Origin: Arthrobacter sp. SLBN-112
Lineage (GTDB): Bacteria; Actinomycetota; Actinomycetes; Actinomycetales; Micrococcaceae
Direction of reading: 5' to 3'
Assembly (NCBI RefSeq): GCF_030944625.1
Contig: NZ_JAUSXY010000001.1
Span: forward strand, 1,054,001-1,118,000
Length of the DNA: 64,000 nt
The notes under the pieces are model-generated. The model saw only the letters and a program-made list of their open reading frames with translations, did no database searches and was not told where the DNA came from. This document shows, piece by piece, positions 52,400-62,221 of this stretch. The number at the start of each line of letters is the position of its first letter. Position 1 is the first letter of the stretch. The position numbers and the translations under genes were made by a program.

Positions 52400-55244
52400 G
52401 CCGGTCCCTGGCGTGGGTGGACGGTGTCCGGGCGGGGCGGCCGTTTGCGCCGGAAGCCGGGCCAGCGACCGGCTTCACCCGCCGGAGCGCGGCCAGGACG
52501 GCCCGCCCCACCACCGCGATCCCGATGACCGTGGTGACGGCGCGGAGGGTGTCCCATCCCGCCGTCGACGTCAGCAGTGAGTAGAGCAGGAAGCTGCTGA
52601 GGTTGGTGCCCAGCGGTGCGCCCGGCACGTAGGAAATCCCGGTGCCGCTGCCCACCGCAAAGGGCCAGAACCACAGATTGAGCAGCAGGCCGAACACATA
52701 GGACGCCACCACGCCGTACCCGGCAAGCATCCACAGCTCTGCCCTGCCGCGCACCCGGCGGGGGAGCAGTCCGGCCCCCGCGCCCACCCACGCGCAGGCA
52801 AACATCTGGAACGGCGTCCACGGCCCGATCCCGCCCCACAGCACGCTGGAGACGGCGATGGTGGCCGCGCCGAGGAGCAGGCCAAACCGCGGACCGAACG
52901 CCCGGCCCGCCAGGACCAGCAGGATGAACACGGCTTCCACGCCGCCGACGCCGGTACTCGCCACCCGCACCGCCGAACCTACCGCTGCCAGGACGCCGAG
53001 CAACGCCACCGTGTGTGCCGAGCGGACTGAACCGTCCAGGGACACCACGACGGCGGCCGCGGCCAGGGGCGCGATGGCCAGGGCGGCGTACGGGGTGGCT
53101 GCAGCGGCGTCCTGCGGAAGTGCCGCGGCAAGCAGCGGCCAGCAGAAGGCCGCGAGGGCCAGCAGGTTTGCGGCTGCCAGGACTGCCAGCTCGGCTGCCC
53201 GCGGCATCCGGATACGGCGGCCCGGCTTCGCGCCGGGCAGGTCAGGCCGGTGCTCGATGGTCCGGGCCGGGGCCAGAGGTTGGGCTGCGGGAACGTCTGC
53301 TGACTCATCCGGACCGGCTGCCAGGGCGGAGGGCGCCACGCCGTCCCGCATCGGCAGGATCCGGGCCCCGAGCCGGTGCGCAAACTCGAGGTCGTGGGTG
53401 GCGAACAGGACCGCGACGCCCTCCGCGGCAGCGGCCCGCAGTGCTGCCGCGACCGCCGTCCGCGCGGTGGGATCGAGCCCGCGGGTGGGCTCATCGATCA
53501 GCAGCACTTGCGGCCGGTCCATGGTCTGCAGCGCGATGGCAAGGATCCTGCGCTCGCCGGCGGACAGGTCCCGGGGGTGTTCGTGCCCGATGGGCATGCT
53601 GACGTTGCCCCGGAGCCGGGCAAGCCGTGCTTCCGCCGTGCCGGGTGGAGGCTTCCCAGCGGGCTTTCCGCCAGAGCCTCCGCGCGTCTTTCCGCGCGCC
53701 AGGCGCCGCTCCGCCGCCCTCAACTCGGCGGCAACGGTGTCCCTGGTGAAGAGGTCGTCGGAGGCGTCCGGCACCAGGGCCACCCGGCCGCCGTCGTCCG
53801 TCCTTGCGGCGCTGGCGCCCTCACCCAGGGCCAGCGCCACCAGGAGGGACGACTTACCGGCCCCATTCGGGCCCACCAGCGCCACAATCTCGCCGGGGTG
53901 CAGGGCCAGGGATGCCTCCCGCACCAGGGGCGTGCCGCCGCCGTGCACGGCTAGGTTCGTGGCCGTAAGCACGGGTACGGTGTCCGCCAAAACTGGGGCA
54001 GGACCTTCAGCGGGATGCGCAGGAGCGGGAGAAGGCGCCGCGCCGGGCACCAGCGCGCCGCCCTCGAGGGTCCACCATGAACCGGCAACAGGGACCAGCG
54101 CTTCCGCCCGGTGCTCCGCCACGATCACGCACACACCGGAGTGGCGGGCGAGGCCGCTGAGCACGGCGATGACGCGGCGGCGCGCTGTGGCATCGAGGTC
54201 GGCCAGCGGCTCGTCCACCAGGAGCAGGACGGGATGGTCCACGACGGCGGCGGCGATGGCCACCAGCGTTGCCTCACCTGCCGACAGGGTGCTGACGTTC
54301 CGGTCCAGCAGTGCCGAGACCCCGATCCGCTCCGCCACCTCCAGCACCCGGGCCGTGGCGGCCGGCCGGGCCACGCCGCGCAGTTCCAGGGCCAGGCCAA
54401 TCTCGTCCCTGACCCGCGTGGTGGCAAAGGCCGCGCGGGGATTCTGCAGGACCACCCCGGTCAGGCGGGCCGTGTCGCGCGGCGGGGCAGCGGCACGGTC
54501 CACGCCGGCCACGCGCACCGTGCCGGAGATGCCACCGCCGTCGACATGCGAGAGCAGCCCGGCGACGCCGCGCAGGATGGTGGACTTGCCGGAGCCCGTG
54601 GGACCGGTGATGACCGTGATGGATCCGGCGGGCGGCGTGAACCCGGCCGCGCGCACCTGCGCGCTGCCAATCCGGAACTGTGCGTCCCGGACCACGAGCG
54701 GCGGGGCGCTGCCGGAAACCGATTGGGGTGCGGGCCGGCCAGCGAATCCGCGCAACTCCAGGGCCGCGGCAACCCGGCCCGCATGCTCAAGGGTGCGCTC
54801 CAGCACAGGAACCAGGGCACGGGGTCCGAAGCGTTCGCCCCGCAACCGGAAGGCCAGGCGGACGGAGGCCACGGCGTCGGACAGGGCCGGGAGCGCCGCC
54901 CATGCCACCACCAGCACCCGGGCCACGCCCTGCAGTGGGCCGCCCCGGGCCAGCCGGACGAAGCCGCGGGACACATCAACCCACGCGTTGAGCAGCCCGA
55001 AGCCGAGGATCAGCCCGGCTATGGGCAGGGCGGACAGCACCGCCTGCCAGAGACCGGGCGCCGTAACCGGGCCGAGGAGGACCACATGCGCGTAGGGCGC
55101 GGGAAGCCGGACCTGCGGCATGGCCAGCAGGAGCGGCTCACCGATGCCCGCCCCGTTGAACAGGACTCGGTAGATGACCCGCGCCGCGATGAAGACGGCG
55201 GCGAGGGCCGCCGCCGCCCGTAACGGCGCGGGCCGGAAGGTCAT
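52383..55244 (-). CDS. Single-chain ECF vitamin transporter (T, A, A' and S modules fused)
   Basis: 953 aa. Residues 1-175 are an EcfT-like membrane domain with the ATPase-coupling motif ALELRGF (161-167). The first ATPase has Walker A GPTGSGKST (214-222), VLQNP (265-269) and LSAGE (320-324). The second has GPNGAGKSS (458-466), LSAGERRIL and LLIDEPTRGLD. Residues from about 690 form a multi-helix S-component-like domain (AAELAVLAAANLLALAAFCW, FGLLLGAATIAVSSVLWGGI, YGVVASYVFGLLLNLWFWPF). These four parts are normally separate genes. The S part defines the vitamin; being next to a DUF4430-like lipoprotein and near metH, cobalamin is the best guess. Confidence 0.88.
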   Translation of the reverse strand: MTFRPAPLRAAAALAAVFIAARVIYRVLFNGAGIGEPLLLAMPQVRLPAPYAHVVLLGPVTAPGLWQAVLSALPIAGLILGFGLLNAWVDVSRGFVRLARGGPLQGVARVLVVAWAALPALSDAVASVRLAFRLRGERFGPRALVPVLERTLEHAGRVAAALELRGFAGRPAPQSVSGSAPPLVVRDAQFRIGSAQVRAAGFTPPAGSITVITGPTGSGKSTILRGVAGLLSHVDGGGISGTVRVAGVDRAAAPPRDTARLTGVVLQNPRAAFATTRVRDEIGLALELRGVARPAATARVLEVAERIGVSALLDRNVSTLSAGEATLVAIAAAVVDHPVLLLVDEPLADLDATARRRVIAVLSGLARHSGVCVIVAEHRAEALVPVAGSWWTLEGGALVPGAAPSPAPAHPAEGPAPVLADTVPVLTATNLAVHGGGTPLVREASLALHPGEIVALVGPNGAGKSSLLVALALGEGASAARTDDGGRVALVPDASDDLFTRDTVAAELRAAERRLARGKTRGGSGGKPAGKPPPGTAEARLARLRGNVSMPIGHEHPRDLSAGERRILAIALQTMDRPQVLLIDEPTRGLDPTARTAVAAALRAAAAEGVAVLFATHDLEFAHRLGARILPMRDGVAPSALAAGPDESADVPAAQPLAPARTIEHRPDLPGAKPGRRIRMPRAAELAVLAAANLLALAAFCWPLLAAALPQDAAAATPYAALAIAPLAAAAVVVSLDGSVRSAHTVALLGVLAAVGSAVRVASTGVGGVEAVFILLVLAGRAFGPRFGLLLGAATIAVSSVLWGGIGPWTPFQMFACAWVGAGAGLLPRRVRGRAELWMLAGYGVVASYVFGLLLNLWFWPFAVGSGTGISYVPGAPLGTNLSSFLLYSLLTSTAGWDTLRAVTTVIGIAVVGRAVLAALRRVKPVAGPASGANGRPARTPSTHARDRHQLTP

Positions 55245-55804
55245 GACGCGGGTGCTGCCGGTTCGTTGTCCACGGTGTAGAGCAGTTCAAGGCTCTCGCC
55301 GGGGCTGAGCTTGAGGCTGTCCAGGCCTTCCTGCGCGTAGGCCCACGTGCCGGCGGCGGGCTTCACCCAGAGGGCCCAATAAGAGACCGTGTTTTTGTCA
55401 TCGCACGCTTCGCGGGTAGTGCCGCCCTTGTGCTTGATGTCGAAGTCCGCAGCGGGCACGCCGTTGACGCGGCACGCGAAGCTCGTGGGGTACTTGGCGG
55501 TGCCCTCGATCTTCACGTCGGCTTTGCTCAGCACGTCCGATGCCAGAGTGGGTCCGTCCGCGGGCACGCAGGTGGAGGTGTCGGCGGCAGCTTGCTTCAG
55601 GGAGGCGGAATCCACCACGACCTTCACCCCGGTGCAGGGCCCGGCGGAGGCAGAGGCGCTGGCTGATGCCGAGGCGGAAGCGGATGCGGATGCGGAGGGA
55701 GCGGACTGGGTGGCGGCCGGCGTGGAGCAGGCGGCGAGGGTCAGCAGGAGGCCGGCGGCGGCGAGGGAGCTCGCGGCGGCGGTGCGGGTCTTAGTCAATG
55801 TCAC
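55241..55804 (-). CDS. DUF4430-like (transcobalamin C-terminal-like) lipoprotein with Ser-Ala linker
   Basis: 187 aa. Lipobox LAAC (LTLAACSTPA), a (Ser-Ala)n linker of about 20 residues (built from tandem hexamer-like DNA), then a compact domain with two probable disulfide Cys pairs. The order P-T-L-x-x-D-V-L, FACRVNGVPA, YWALWVKPAAGTWAYAQ, LKLSPGESLELLY follows the DUF4430 pattern, which resembles the C-terminal domain of transcobalamin/intrinsic factor. It is coupled to the ECF gene by ATGA. It probably presents a ligand, perhaps vitamin B12, to the transporter (inference). Confidence 0.75.
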   Translation of the reverse strand: MTLTKTRTAAASSLAAAGLLLTLAACSTPAATQSAPSASASASASASASASASAGPCTGVKVVVDSASLKQAAADTSTCVPADGPTLASDVLSKADVKIEGTAKYPTSFACRVNGVPAADFDIKHKGGTTREACDDKNTVSYWALWVKPAAGTWAYAQEGLDSLKLSPGESLELLYTVDNEPAAPAS

Positions 55805-55915
55805 CTGTCAAGGGTAGGGCGTTGCTGCCCGGAGCGGGATGCTGCCGCGTTGTATGACGTCAGGTCTCCACTAGAACCACTATCAGTCGGGCTGTCTCCC
55901 GGCTACTCTCGAGAC

Positions 55916-57196
55916 ATGTGCCCAGCGACACAATGGCTGGCCCCTGCTGATGAGGCGAACCTGGTGCTTGACCACGCCGGCCAGGTCAACGTGTTCCTCG
56001 TCGCTGCGCTGCTCGCGCCCGGAGGCTTCCTGGCTCCGGACGGCACGGCAGACATCGCAGCGCTGAGGGCGGTCCTCCGTGAGCGGATTGCGGAGTTGCC
56101 GGCACTCCGCAAAAGCGCCGTCCAGTCGGGCCGTCGGCACCACTGGATTGAAACCATTCCGGACGTCGAGCACCACATCCGCGCCGTAGAGCCCGTGGAT
56201 GGCCTTACAGGACTTGAGGACAGATGCGCCGAACTTATGGGGCAGCCGCTGGCAGGGGACCGTCCGTTGTGGGAGATCCTGGTGGTACCGGGTGCCACAG
56301 CGGGAGGACTTGGCGTCGTGTTGCGTATCCATCACGCGGTGGCCGACGGGATGACGGCGGCGCTCATCGTGCAGCGGCTTTTCGATCCCGGCGAACCGGG
56401 GGAGAGCCCCTCGAACCAGCCCCTTATGCGCCGGCCGACGGAGGCTCCCCGGCACCATCCCCGGAACGATCCCCGCAGCACACTTCGTCGGATTGGGACG
56501 GGGCTTAGCCGCATCCGCAAGACTTTATGGGGCCAGGGCGTGGGCCGCACGATGCTGCTGGGTGAGCGCAGCGCCCACCACGGCGTCGCTTTCCTGCGGA
56601 CGGAAATCGAAGCCCTCGAAGCGGCGGTGCGCCCGCGGGGTGCCACCGTCAACGATGCACTGCTTGCTGCGTCGGCGGCCGGCTTCCGGGCAGCTTTGTT
56701 GGCGGCCGGTGAACCGGTTCCGTCTTGGTTGCCGGTCTCGGAACCGGTGGCTCTGCGGCGCCGCGGGACTGCGGGGAACCAGGTGGGAGTCATGCTGGTG
56801 CGGCTGCCACTCGGCGAGCCAGACCCGGATGAGCGCTTGCGGCTCATCGGTGCCCAGACGCGTGACGAGAAGCTGCGGGCGAGGGACCAGGGCACCCTGG
56901 AGTTCATGCGCGGCCCGATCGGCGCGCGCATCATGGACAGCCTCGCCAGACGGCAGCATCTGGTGGGCGGGTTCGTCACCAACGTGCCGGGTACGAAAGG
57001 AGCTTTTCTCCTCGCGGGGGCTCCGGTCACCGCGCTCTGGCCGGTTGCGGTGCTTGCCGGCAATGTGCGGCTCGGCGTCGCTGCGGTCTCCTACGCCGGC
57101 AACCTGTGTTGCGGCATCCACTTCGATGCCTCGAATGTCCCAGGCGATGTGTTTGCGCAGGCCATGGGGGAGGAGCTGGCACGTCTGGGCAGGTGA
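55916..57196 (+). CDS. WS/DGAT-family O-acyltransferase
   Basis: 426 aa from ATG 55916 (MCPATQWLAPADEANL). The active-site motif HHAVADG lies at 139-145, and a PLWEILVV block and the C-terminal NVPG (VTNVPGTKGAFLLAG) are family features. Members esterify fatty alcohols or diacylglycerols with acyl-CoA to make wax esters or triacylglycerol stores. An upstream in-frame ATG at 55850 has no ribosome site and is not used. Monocistronic; a long hairpin follows. Confidence 0.9.
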   Translation: MCPATQWLAPADEANLVLDHAGQVNVFLVAALLAPGGFLAPDGTADIAALRAVLRERIAELPALRKSAVQSGRRHHWIETIPDVEHHIRAVEPVDGLTGLEDRCAELMGQPLAGDRPLWEILVVPGATAGGLGVVLRIHHAVADGMTAALIVQRLFDPGEPGESPSNQPLMRRPTEAPRHHPRNDPRSTLRRIGTGLSRIRKTLWGQGVGRTMLLGERSAHHGVAFLRTEIEALEAAVRPRGATVNDALLAASAAGFRAALLAAGEPVPSWLPVSEPVALRRRGTAGNQVGVMLVRLPLGEPDPDERLRLIGAQTRDEKLRARDQGTLEFMRGPIGARIMDSLARRQHLVGGFVTNVPGTKGAFLLAGAPVTALWPVAVLAGNVRLGVAAVSYAGNLCCGIHFDASNVPGDVFAQAMGEELARLGR

Positions 57197-57243
57197 GCGT
57201 TGTGCTGGGATATCGCCTCAGAGCGGCAGGACCCATTCCAAAG

Positions 57244-57294
57244 CAAAAGGGTCGACGGCGGCACCCCAGGTGGGTGCCGCCGTCGACCCTTTTG
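57244..57294. terminator. Strong bidirectional terminator between convergent genes
   Basis: 23-bp perfect stem: CAAAAGGGTCGACGGCGGCA continuing to 57266 pairs with its complement ending in GACCCTTTTG; loop of 5 nt. CAAAA on one side and TTTTG on the other serve both directions. Its core (GTCGACGGCGGC) recalls the dispersed hairpins. Confidence 0.9.
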
Positions 57295-57303
57295 CGTGAG
57301 GTG

Positions 57304-58914
57304 TTAGGCGGATTCTGTTGCCAGGGCCCCGTTAGCTGCCAGCGCCTCCTCCGGCGCGTCATACCGCGGATCGCCGGACGACGGGTGGGCAGAGACGGCC
57401 GCGGCGTGCTCGGCCAGCACCCCTGTCTGGTGGCGGATCTTAAGCCGGTAGAGCAGGGTTCCGCCGATCACCACGGCGGCCACGAAGATCACGCCGCCCC
57501 ACTGCAGGTACCACTCGAACGGCGGCACTGAGTTGTAGATTTCCGGGCGGGGCCACACCAGGTTCACCGTCATGGCAGCGCCCCAAAGGACCGCCAGGAT
57601 GTTCACGGGAACACCCCACTTGCCCATGCAGAACCCGGGCTCGGAACCGTCGTCGGCCAGCGGCCACTTCTTCAGGAACCGTTTGCGGAGCAGGGGAACC
57701 GTCACCAGGAGGTAGGAGAGGTAGATCAGGACGATGCTGATGCTGGACAGGATGGTGAAGATGGCCGGCTGCGTAACGTTGACCAGGAGCGGCAGAACGG
57801 CCAGGACACCGATGACGATCGCGGCCACGGTGGGGGTGCGGCGGACGGGATCAACCTTGCTGAGCTGCCGGCTGAAGGGCAGGTTGTTGTCACGGGCCAT
57901 GGCGAACATCATCCGGATGGCGGCGGCGTGGACGGCCAGGGTGCAGACCACCACGGCCACCACGATGCAGGCCAGGAAGGCCTTGCCGAACGGGCCGCCC
58001 AGGACGGAGAGCACGATGTGCTGCAGGCCGCCGTCGGGAGAGCCGATTTGCGGGTCCGTGAGGTCCGGTGCGGCCAGGATGCCGAACAGCAGGATTCCCC
58101 CGCCCAGGAGGAACGACGCCGTGACGGCGCGCAGGATGGCCTTGGGAGCGGTCTTCTTGGGGTCCTTGGTTTCCTCGCCGAGGGAGCTGGCGGTGTCGAA
58201 GCCGTACATGACATAACCGGAGGCCATGGCGCCGATCAGGAAGACGCCGAAGAAGCCCAGATCGTGGCCTTCGCCGAAGCCGTTGGTCTGGAAGAAGACC
58301 TCAGGGCCCCGCACCACGTGCCAGCCCAGGGCGAGGATCAGCAGCACGGCCGCTACCAGCTCCACGAAGACGCCGATGCTGTTGATCCTGGTCATCAGCT
58401 TCACCCCGAACGCGTTAATGAGGGTGGAGATGGTGATCATGATGGTGGCCAGCACCACGCCGTTCATGGCGAAGTCATAGGGGCCGGTACCGTCACCAAC
58501 GAACTGGAAGCCGGACCAGAGCTGCGGCAGCGTGATCTGCAGGGCCAGCGCCACCGAGCCCAGCGCCATGATCGAGGACAGCAGCAGCAGCCACCCGGCC
58601 AGCCAGGACGAGGTCCCCGACGCCAGCCGCTTGGCCCAGTTGTAGACCGAACCCGCCACCGGGTAGCGGCCGGCCAGTTCAGCGAAACACAGGGCCACCA
58701 TCAGCTGGCCTACGAACACGATGGGCCAGGACCAGGCGTACGCCGGGCCGGCCATGGAAAAACCAAAGTAGAACAGTTGGAAAACACCGGTGAGGATGGA
58801 GATGTAGCTGACACCCGCGGCGAAGCTGGCAAATTTGCCGATACTTCGGTCGAGGGTCTGGGTGTAGCCGAATTCGTCCATGCCGCTTGAATCAATACTC
58901 TTGCTGGGTTCCAA
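57304..58914 (-). CDS. APC-family amino acid/choline permease
   Basis: 536 aa, 12 or more membrane helices, start near SIGKFASFAAGVSYISILTG. The signature is of the APC superfamily (AELAGRYPVAGSVYNWAKRL, then the conserved GYDTASSLGEETKDPKKTAPKAI region as YGFDTASSLGEETKDP). It is directly downstream of the choline oxidation genes and may import choline, betaine or a related amine (context inference). Confidence 0.9.
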   Translation of the reverse strand: MEPSKSIDSSGMDEFGYTQTLDRSIGKFASFAAGVSYISILTGVFQLFYFGFSMAGPAYAWSWPIVFVGQLMVALCFAELAGRYPVAGSVYNWAKRLASGTSSWLAGWLLLLSSIMALGSVALALQITLPQLWSGFQFVGDGTGPYDFAMNGVVLATIMITISTLINAFGVKLMTRINSIGVFVELVAAVLLILALGWHVVRGPEVFFQTNGFGEGHDLGFFGVFLIGAMASGYVMYGFDTASSLGEETKDPKKTAPKAILRAVTASFLLGGGILLFGILAAPDLTDPQIGSPDGGLQHIVLSVLGGPFGKAFLACIVVAVVVCTLAVHAAAIRMMFAMARDNNLPFSRQLSKVDPVRRTPTVAAIVIGVLAVLPLLVNVTQPAIFTILSSISIVLIYLSYLLVTVPLLRKRFLKKWPLADDGSEPGFCMGKWGVPVNILAVLWGAAMTVNLVWPRPEIYNSVPPFEWYLQWGGVIFVAAVVIGGTLLYRLKIRHQTGVLAEHAAAVSAHPSSGDPRYDAPEEALAANGALATESA

Positions 58915-59025
58915 ATTGGACTCCTGGATCAGAAAGCACGATGGGACCGGCCGCCCTGGGGTGCGGCGGAATAACGCTTGTTTGAGGGTTGGTGCTCATG
59001 GGAGCGGCGACCCCGTGGGGCCCGC

Positions 59026-60663
59026 TCAGGCCAGGGAAGTGGTGAGCTCCTTGTCTGCGGCATCGGCGCCGGCGTAATCCGCCTTGATCAGGTCAGCGCA
59101 GCGCTCGCCGATCATCATGACCGTGATGTTGGGATTGACGGTGACATGCTCAGGCATGACGGACGCATCGGCGACCCGTAGCCCGGTGACGCCCTTGACC
59201 CGCAGCCGGGCATCCAAAGGCGACATATCGTCGTCGTCCGCGCCCATCCGGACGGTTCCCACCGGGTGGTACACGGTGTTGTGGGTCTTGCGGATGTAGT
59301 CCCGCAGTTCCTCATCCGTCTGCGCCTCGACGCCGGGCGACAGCTCGCGCCCGGCCCATTCCGCCATGGCGGGCTGGGCGGCGATTTCACGGGCCTTGCG
59401 GATGCCCGCCACCATGACGCGCATGTCGTGGCCTTCCGGGTCCGTGAAGTAGCGCGGATCCACCATCGGCTTGTCGCGGAAGTCGCGGCTGCGCAGCCGG
59501 ACGGTGCCGCGGGACCGTGCGTGCGTGACGTTGGGCGTGAGGCTGAAGCCGTTCTCCGTGGTGGGGTAGCCGTGCCGCAGCGTGTTCATGTCGAACGGGA
59601 CGGAGCCGTAGTGCATCATCAGGTCCGGCCGGTCCAGGCCGTCCTCGGTGGGGGTGAAAATGCCGATCTCCCACCACTGCGTTGAGGCCTGCACCATGGG
59701 CTGCTTGGCCTCCCACTGCACCACGCCTTCGGGGTGGTCCTGCAGGTGCTCGCCCACGCCGGGGGAGTCCACCAGGACCTCGATGCCGTGGGCGGCCAAG
59801 TGCGCTGCCGGGCCAATGCCGGAGAGCATGAGCAGCTTGGGCGAGTCGATGGCACCGGCGGACAGGACCACCTCGCGGTGCGCGGAGAGCCGGTGGGTCC
59901 GGCCGAACGCGGAGTCCACCACGTCCACGCCGGTGCAGCGCTTGTCCGCATCGAACACCAGCTGGCGGGCGCGGAGGCCGGTCAGCAGGGTCAAGTTGGG
60001 GCGCTCGATAATCGGGTGGATGTAGGAAACCGAGCTGGAGGCGCGGGTGCCGTCCGCCTGCCGGTTGATCTGGAAGAAGTTGGCACCGTTCACCACGGTG
60101 GTTCCCGTGTTGAACTTCGCACGGGGAATGCCCGCCTGCTCACAGGCGTCCAGGAGCGCGACGCCGGCAGGATCCGCCGGGGGCACGTTCATCAGGTGCA
60201 CGGGGCCGGAGTCCCCGTGGTGGGGTGCGTCCGGGCCGGCGTCCTGGTTGGTTTCCAGCCGCTTGTACAGCGGCCACGCGGCGTCCGCGTTCCACCCGGT
60301 GGCGCCGTACTTGGACTCCCACTCGTCCAGGTCCTCGCGCGGAGCCCAGAAGGCGATGCAGGAATTGTGGCTGGAGCAGCCGCCCATCACCTTGGCGCGG
60401 GCGTGCCGCATGAAGGAGTTGCCGTTCTCCTGCGGCTCGATGGGGTAGTCCCAGTCGTAGCCGGATTCCAGCAGTTCCATCCAGCGGTCCAGCTGCAGGA
60501 TTTCGGGCAGGTTCCGGTCGTCCGGGCCGGCTTCCACGAGGGCGACGGTGACGTCCGGGTCCTCACTGAGCCGCGCGGCGACGGCGGCGCCGGCGGACCC
60601 GCCGCCGATCACGACGTAGTCGAACCCGCGGTCGCTCACGTCCTCAATGTTGTCGTAGTGCAT
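59026..60663 (-). CDS. betA: Choline dehydrogenase-like GMC oxidoreductase
   Basis: 545 aa. FAD-binding GGGSAGAAVAARLSEDPDVTVALVEAG split as GGGSAGAAVAARLSEDP and VALVEAG, GMC signatures (RAKVMGGCSSHNSCIAFW, GAIDSPKLLMLSGIGPAAHL) and an active-site His/His-Asn region in KTHNTVYHPVGTVRMGADD. The start follows the betB stop directly (TAGATG) with AAGGAG inside betB. It likely oxidises choline to betaine aldehyde; a related alcohol is possible. Confidence 0.9.
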   Translation of the reverse strand: MHYDNIEDVSDRGFDYVVIGGGSAGAAVAARLSEDPDVTVALVEAGPDDRNLPEILQLDRWMELLESGYDWDYPIEPQENGNSFMRHARAKVMGGCSSHNSCIAFWAPREDLDEWESKYGATGWNADAAWPLYKRLETNQDAGPDAPHHGDSGPVHLMNVPPADPAGVALLDACEQAGIPRAKFNTGTTVVNGANFFQINRQADGTRASSSVSYIHPIIERPNLTLLTGLRARQLVFDADKRCTGVDVVDSAFGRTHRLSAHREVVLSAGAIDSPKLLMLSGIGPAAHLAAHGIEVLVDSPGVGEHLQDHPEGVVQWEAKQPMVQASTQWWEIGIFTPTEDGLDRPDLMMHYGSVPFDMNTLRHGYPTTENGFSLTPNVTHARSRGTVRLRSRDFRDKPMVDPRYFTDPEGHDMRVMVAGIRKAREIAAQPAMAEWAGRELSPGVEAQTDEELRDYIRKTHNTVYHPVGTVRMGADDDDMSPLDARLRVKGVTGLRVADASVMPEHVTVNPNITVMMIGERCADLIKADYAGADAADKELTTSLA

Positions 60664-62202
60664 CTAGTTCTCCTTGCCGTGGTCAGCGAACCAGCCGGTG
60701 ACCTGCGGGCTGGTGTTCTGGTAGATGTGCTTGGCTTCCTGGTATTCGGCCAGGCCGGTGGGGCCCAGCTCGCGGCCGACGCCGGACTGGCCGAAGCCGC
60801 CCCACTCGGCCTGCGGGAGGTAGGGGTGGTAGTCGTTGATCCAGATGGTGCCGTGCCGAAGCCTGCCCGCCACCCGCTGGGCTTTCCCGGCGTCCTGCGT
60901 CCAGACGGCCCCTGCCAGGCCGTAGATGGTGTCGTTGGCGATCGCCACGGCCTCGTCCTCGGTGCGGAAGGTTTCCACCGTGACCACCGGGCCGAACGCC
61001 TCGTCGGTGACCACGGACATGCCGCGCTGCACCTGGTCCAGGATGGTGGGCAGGTAGTAGAACCCGGCGTCGTACTTCTCCCCGGACGGCGCCGAGCCGC
61101 CGGTCCTGAGCCGGGCGCCTTCGGCGATGCCGCGCTGGACGTACTCGTGGACACTGTCGCGGTGTCCTGCCGAGATCAGCGGGCCGGTCTCGGCGTCGTC
61201 GTCGAAGGGGCCGCCCAGGCGGATGCCTTCAGCGCGGCGCACCAGTTCATCCACGAAGCGTTCGGCGATGGATTCCTCGACCACCAGGCGGGCGCCTGCG
61301 GAGCAGACCTGGCCGGAGTGGACGAATGCACCATTGAGCGCGTTGTCCACTGCGGCATCGAAGTCGGCGTCAGCGAAGATGACGTTCGGGTTCTTGCCGC
61401 CCAGCTCAAGCGCAATTTTCTTGACAGTGGCGGCAGCGGTGGCGGCGATGCGCTTGCCGGTTTCCAGCCCGCCGGTGAATGAGATGAGGTCGACGTCGGG
61501 GTGTTCGGACAGCGGTGCCCCAACCTTGGTGCCGGGTCCGGTGAGTAGGTTCGCGACGCCGTCGGGCAGGCCCAGGTCCTGCATGAGCTGCATGCACAGG
61601 ATGCTGGTGGACGGGGTTAATTCGGCCGGTTTGAGGACGAAGGTACAGCCGGCTGCCAGCGCGGGTGCAATCTTCCAGGCAGCCTGGAGGAGAGGGTAGT
61701 TCCACGGCGTGATCAGGCCGCAGACGCCGACCGGTTCGTAGACGATCCGGCTGACCACGTCCGGATTCCCGGCGTCCACCACACGGCCCGGCTGCTGCCC
61801 CGCGAGCCTGCCGAAGTACTCGAAGCAGGCGGCGATGTCATCGATGTCGATGCGGCTTTCCACCATGCGCTTACCAGTGTCCAGCGATTCGGCGCGGGCA
61901 AACTTTTCCCGGTGCTCCCGCAGGCCAGCGGCAACCTTGAGCAGGAACGTGCCGCGCTCGGGGGCCGGGACGGAAGACCACACTCCGGAGTCGAAGGCTG
62001 CCCGGGCCGCGGCGATGGCGCGTTCGGCGTCCTCACGGTCGCCTTCGGACACCATGGCGACTACTTCGCCGTCGGCGGGATTGCGGATCTCCCGGGCGGC
62101 GCCGGAGGCTGCCGGTTCCCAGCGGCCGTTGATGAACAGGGTGCGGGGCGTGTCGCGGAGGGCGCGTGCGGCGGCGTCTCCGTCTGCTGTGGCGTAAGTC
62201 AT
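60664..62202 (-). CDS. betB: Betaine aldehyde dehydrogenase
   Basis: 512 aa. Catalytic Cys in HSGQVCSAGARL, general-base Glu in ALELGGKNPNVIF, NAD-binding and active-site motifs GLITPWNYPLLQAAWKIAPAL and TLDTGKRM-like SLDTGKRM. It converts betaine aldehyde to glycine betaine, an osmoprotectant. ATG 62202 is chosen from the family N-terminus; the frame is open further upstream into the operator region but that part is not protein-like. It is directly after the TetR operator and before betA. Confidence 0.93.
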   Translation of the reverse strand: MTYATADGDAAARALRDTPRTLFINGRWEPAASGAAREIRNPADGEVVAMVSEGDREDAERAIAAARAAFDSGVWSSVPAPERGTFLLKVAAGLREHREKFARAESLDTGKRMVESRIDIDDIAACFEYFGRLAGQQPGRVVDAGNPDVVSRIVYEPVGVCGLITPWNYPLLQAAWKIAPALAAGCTFVLKPAELTPSTSILCMQLMQDLGLPDGVANLLTGPGTKVGAPLSEHPDVDLISFTGGLETGKRIAATAAATVKKIALELGGKNPNVIFADADFDAAVDNALNGAFVHSGQVCSAGARLVVEESIAERFVDELVRRAEGIRLGGPFDDDAETGPLISAGHRDSVHEYVQRGIAEGARLRTGGSAPSGEKYDAGFYYLPTILDQVQRGMSVVTDEAFGPVVTVETFRTEDEAVAIANDTIYGLAGAVWTQDAGKAQRVAGRLRHGTIWINDYHPYLPQAEWGGFGQSGVGRELGPTGLAEYQEAKHIYQNTSPQVTGWFADHGKEN

Positions 62203-62221
62203 ACCGAGCACAATAATGGAG

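Noticed and set aside
52858..55095. 745-codon plus-strand frame opposite the ECF transporter
   Set aside because: Arg/Ser/Ala-rich shadow frame; the minus-strand gene has all expected motifs.
55805..55915. Possible cobalamin riboswitch before the ECF operon
   Set aside because: Only 111 bp and no recognisable B12-box; a B12 link therefore rests on protein features only.
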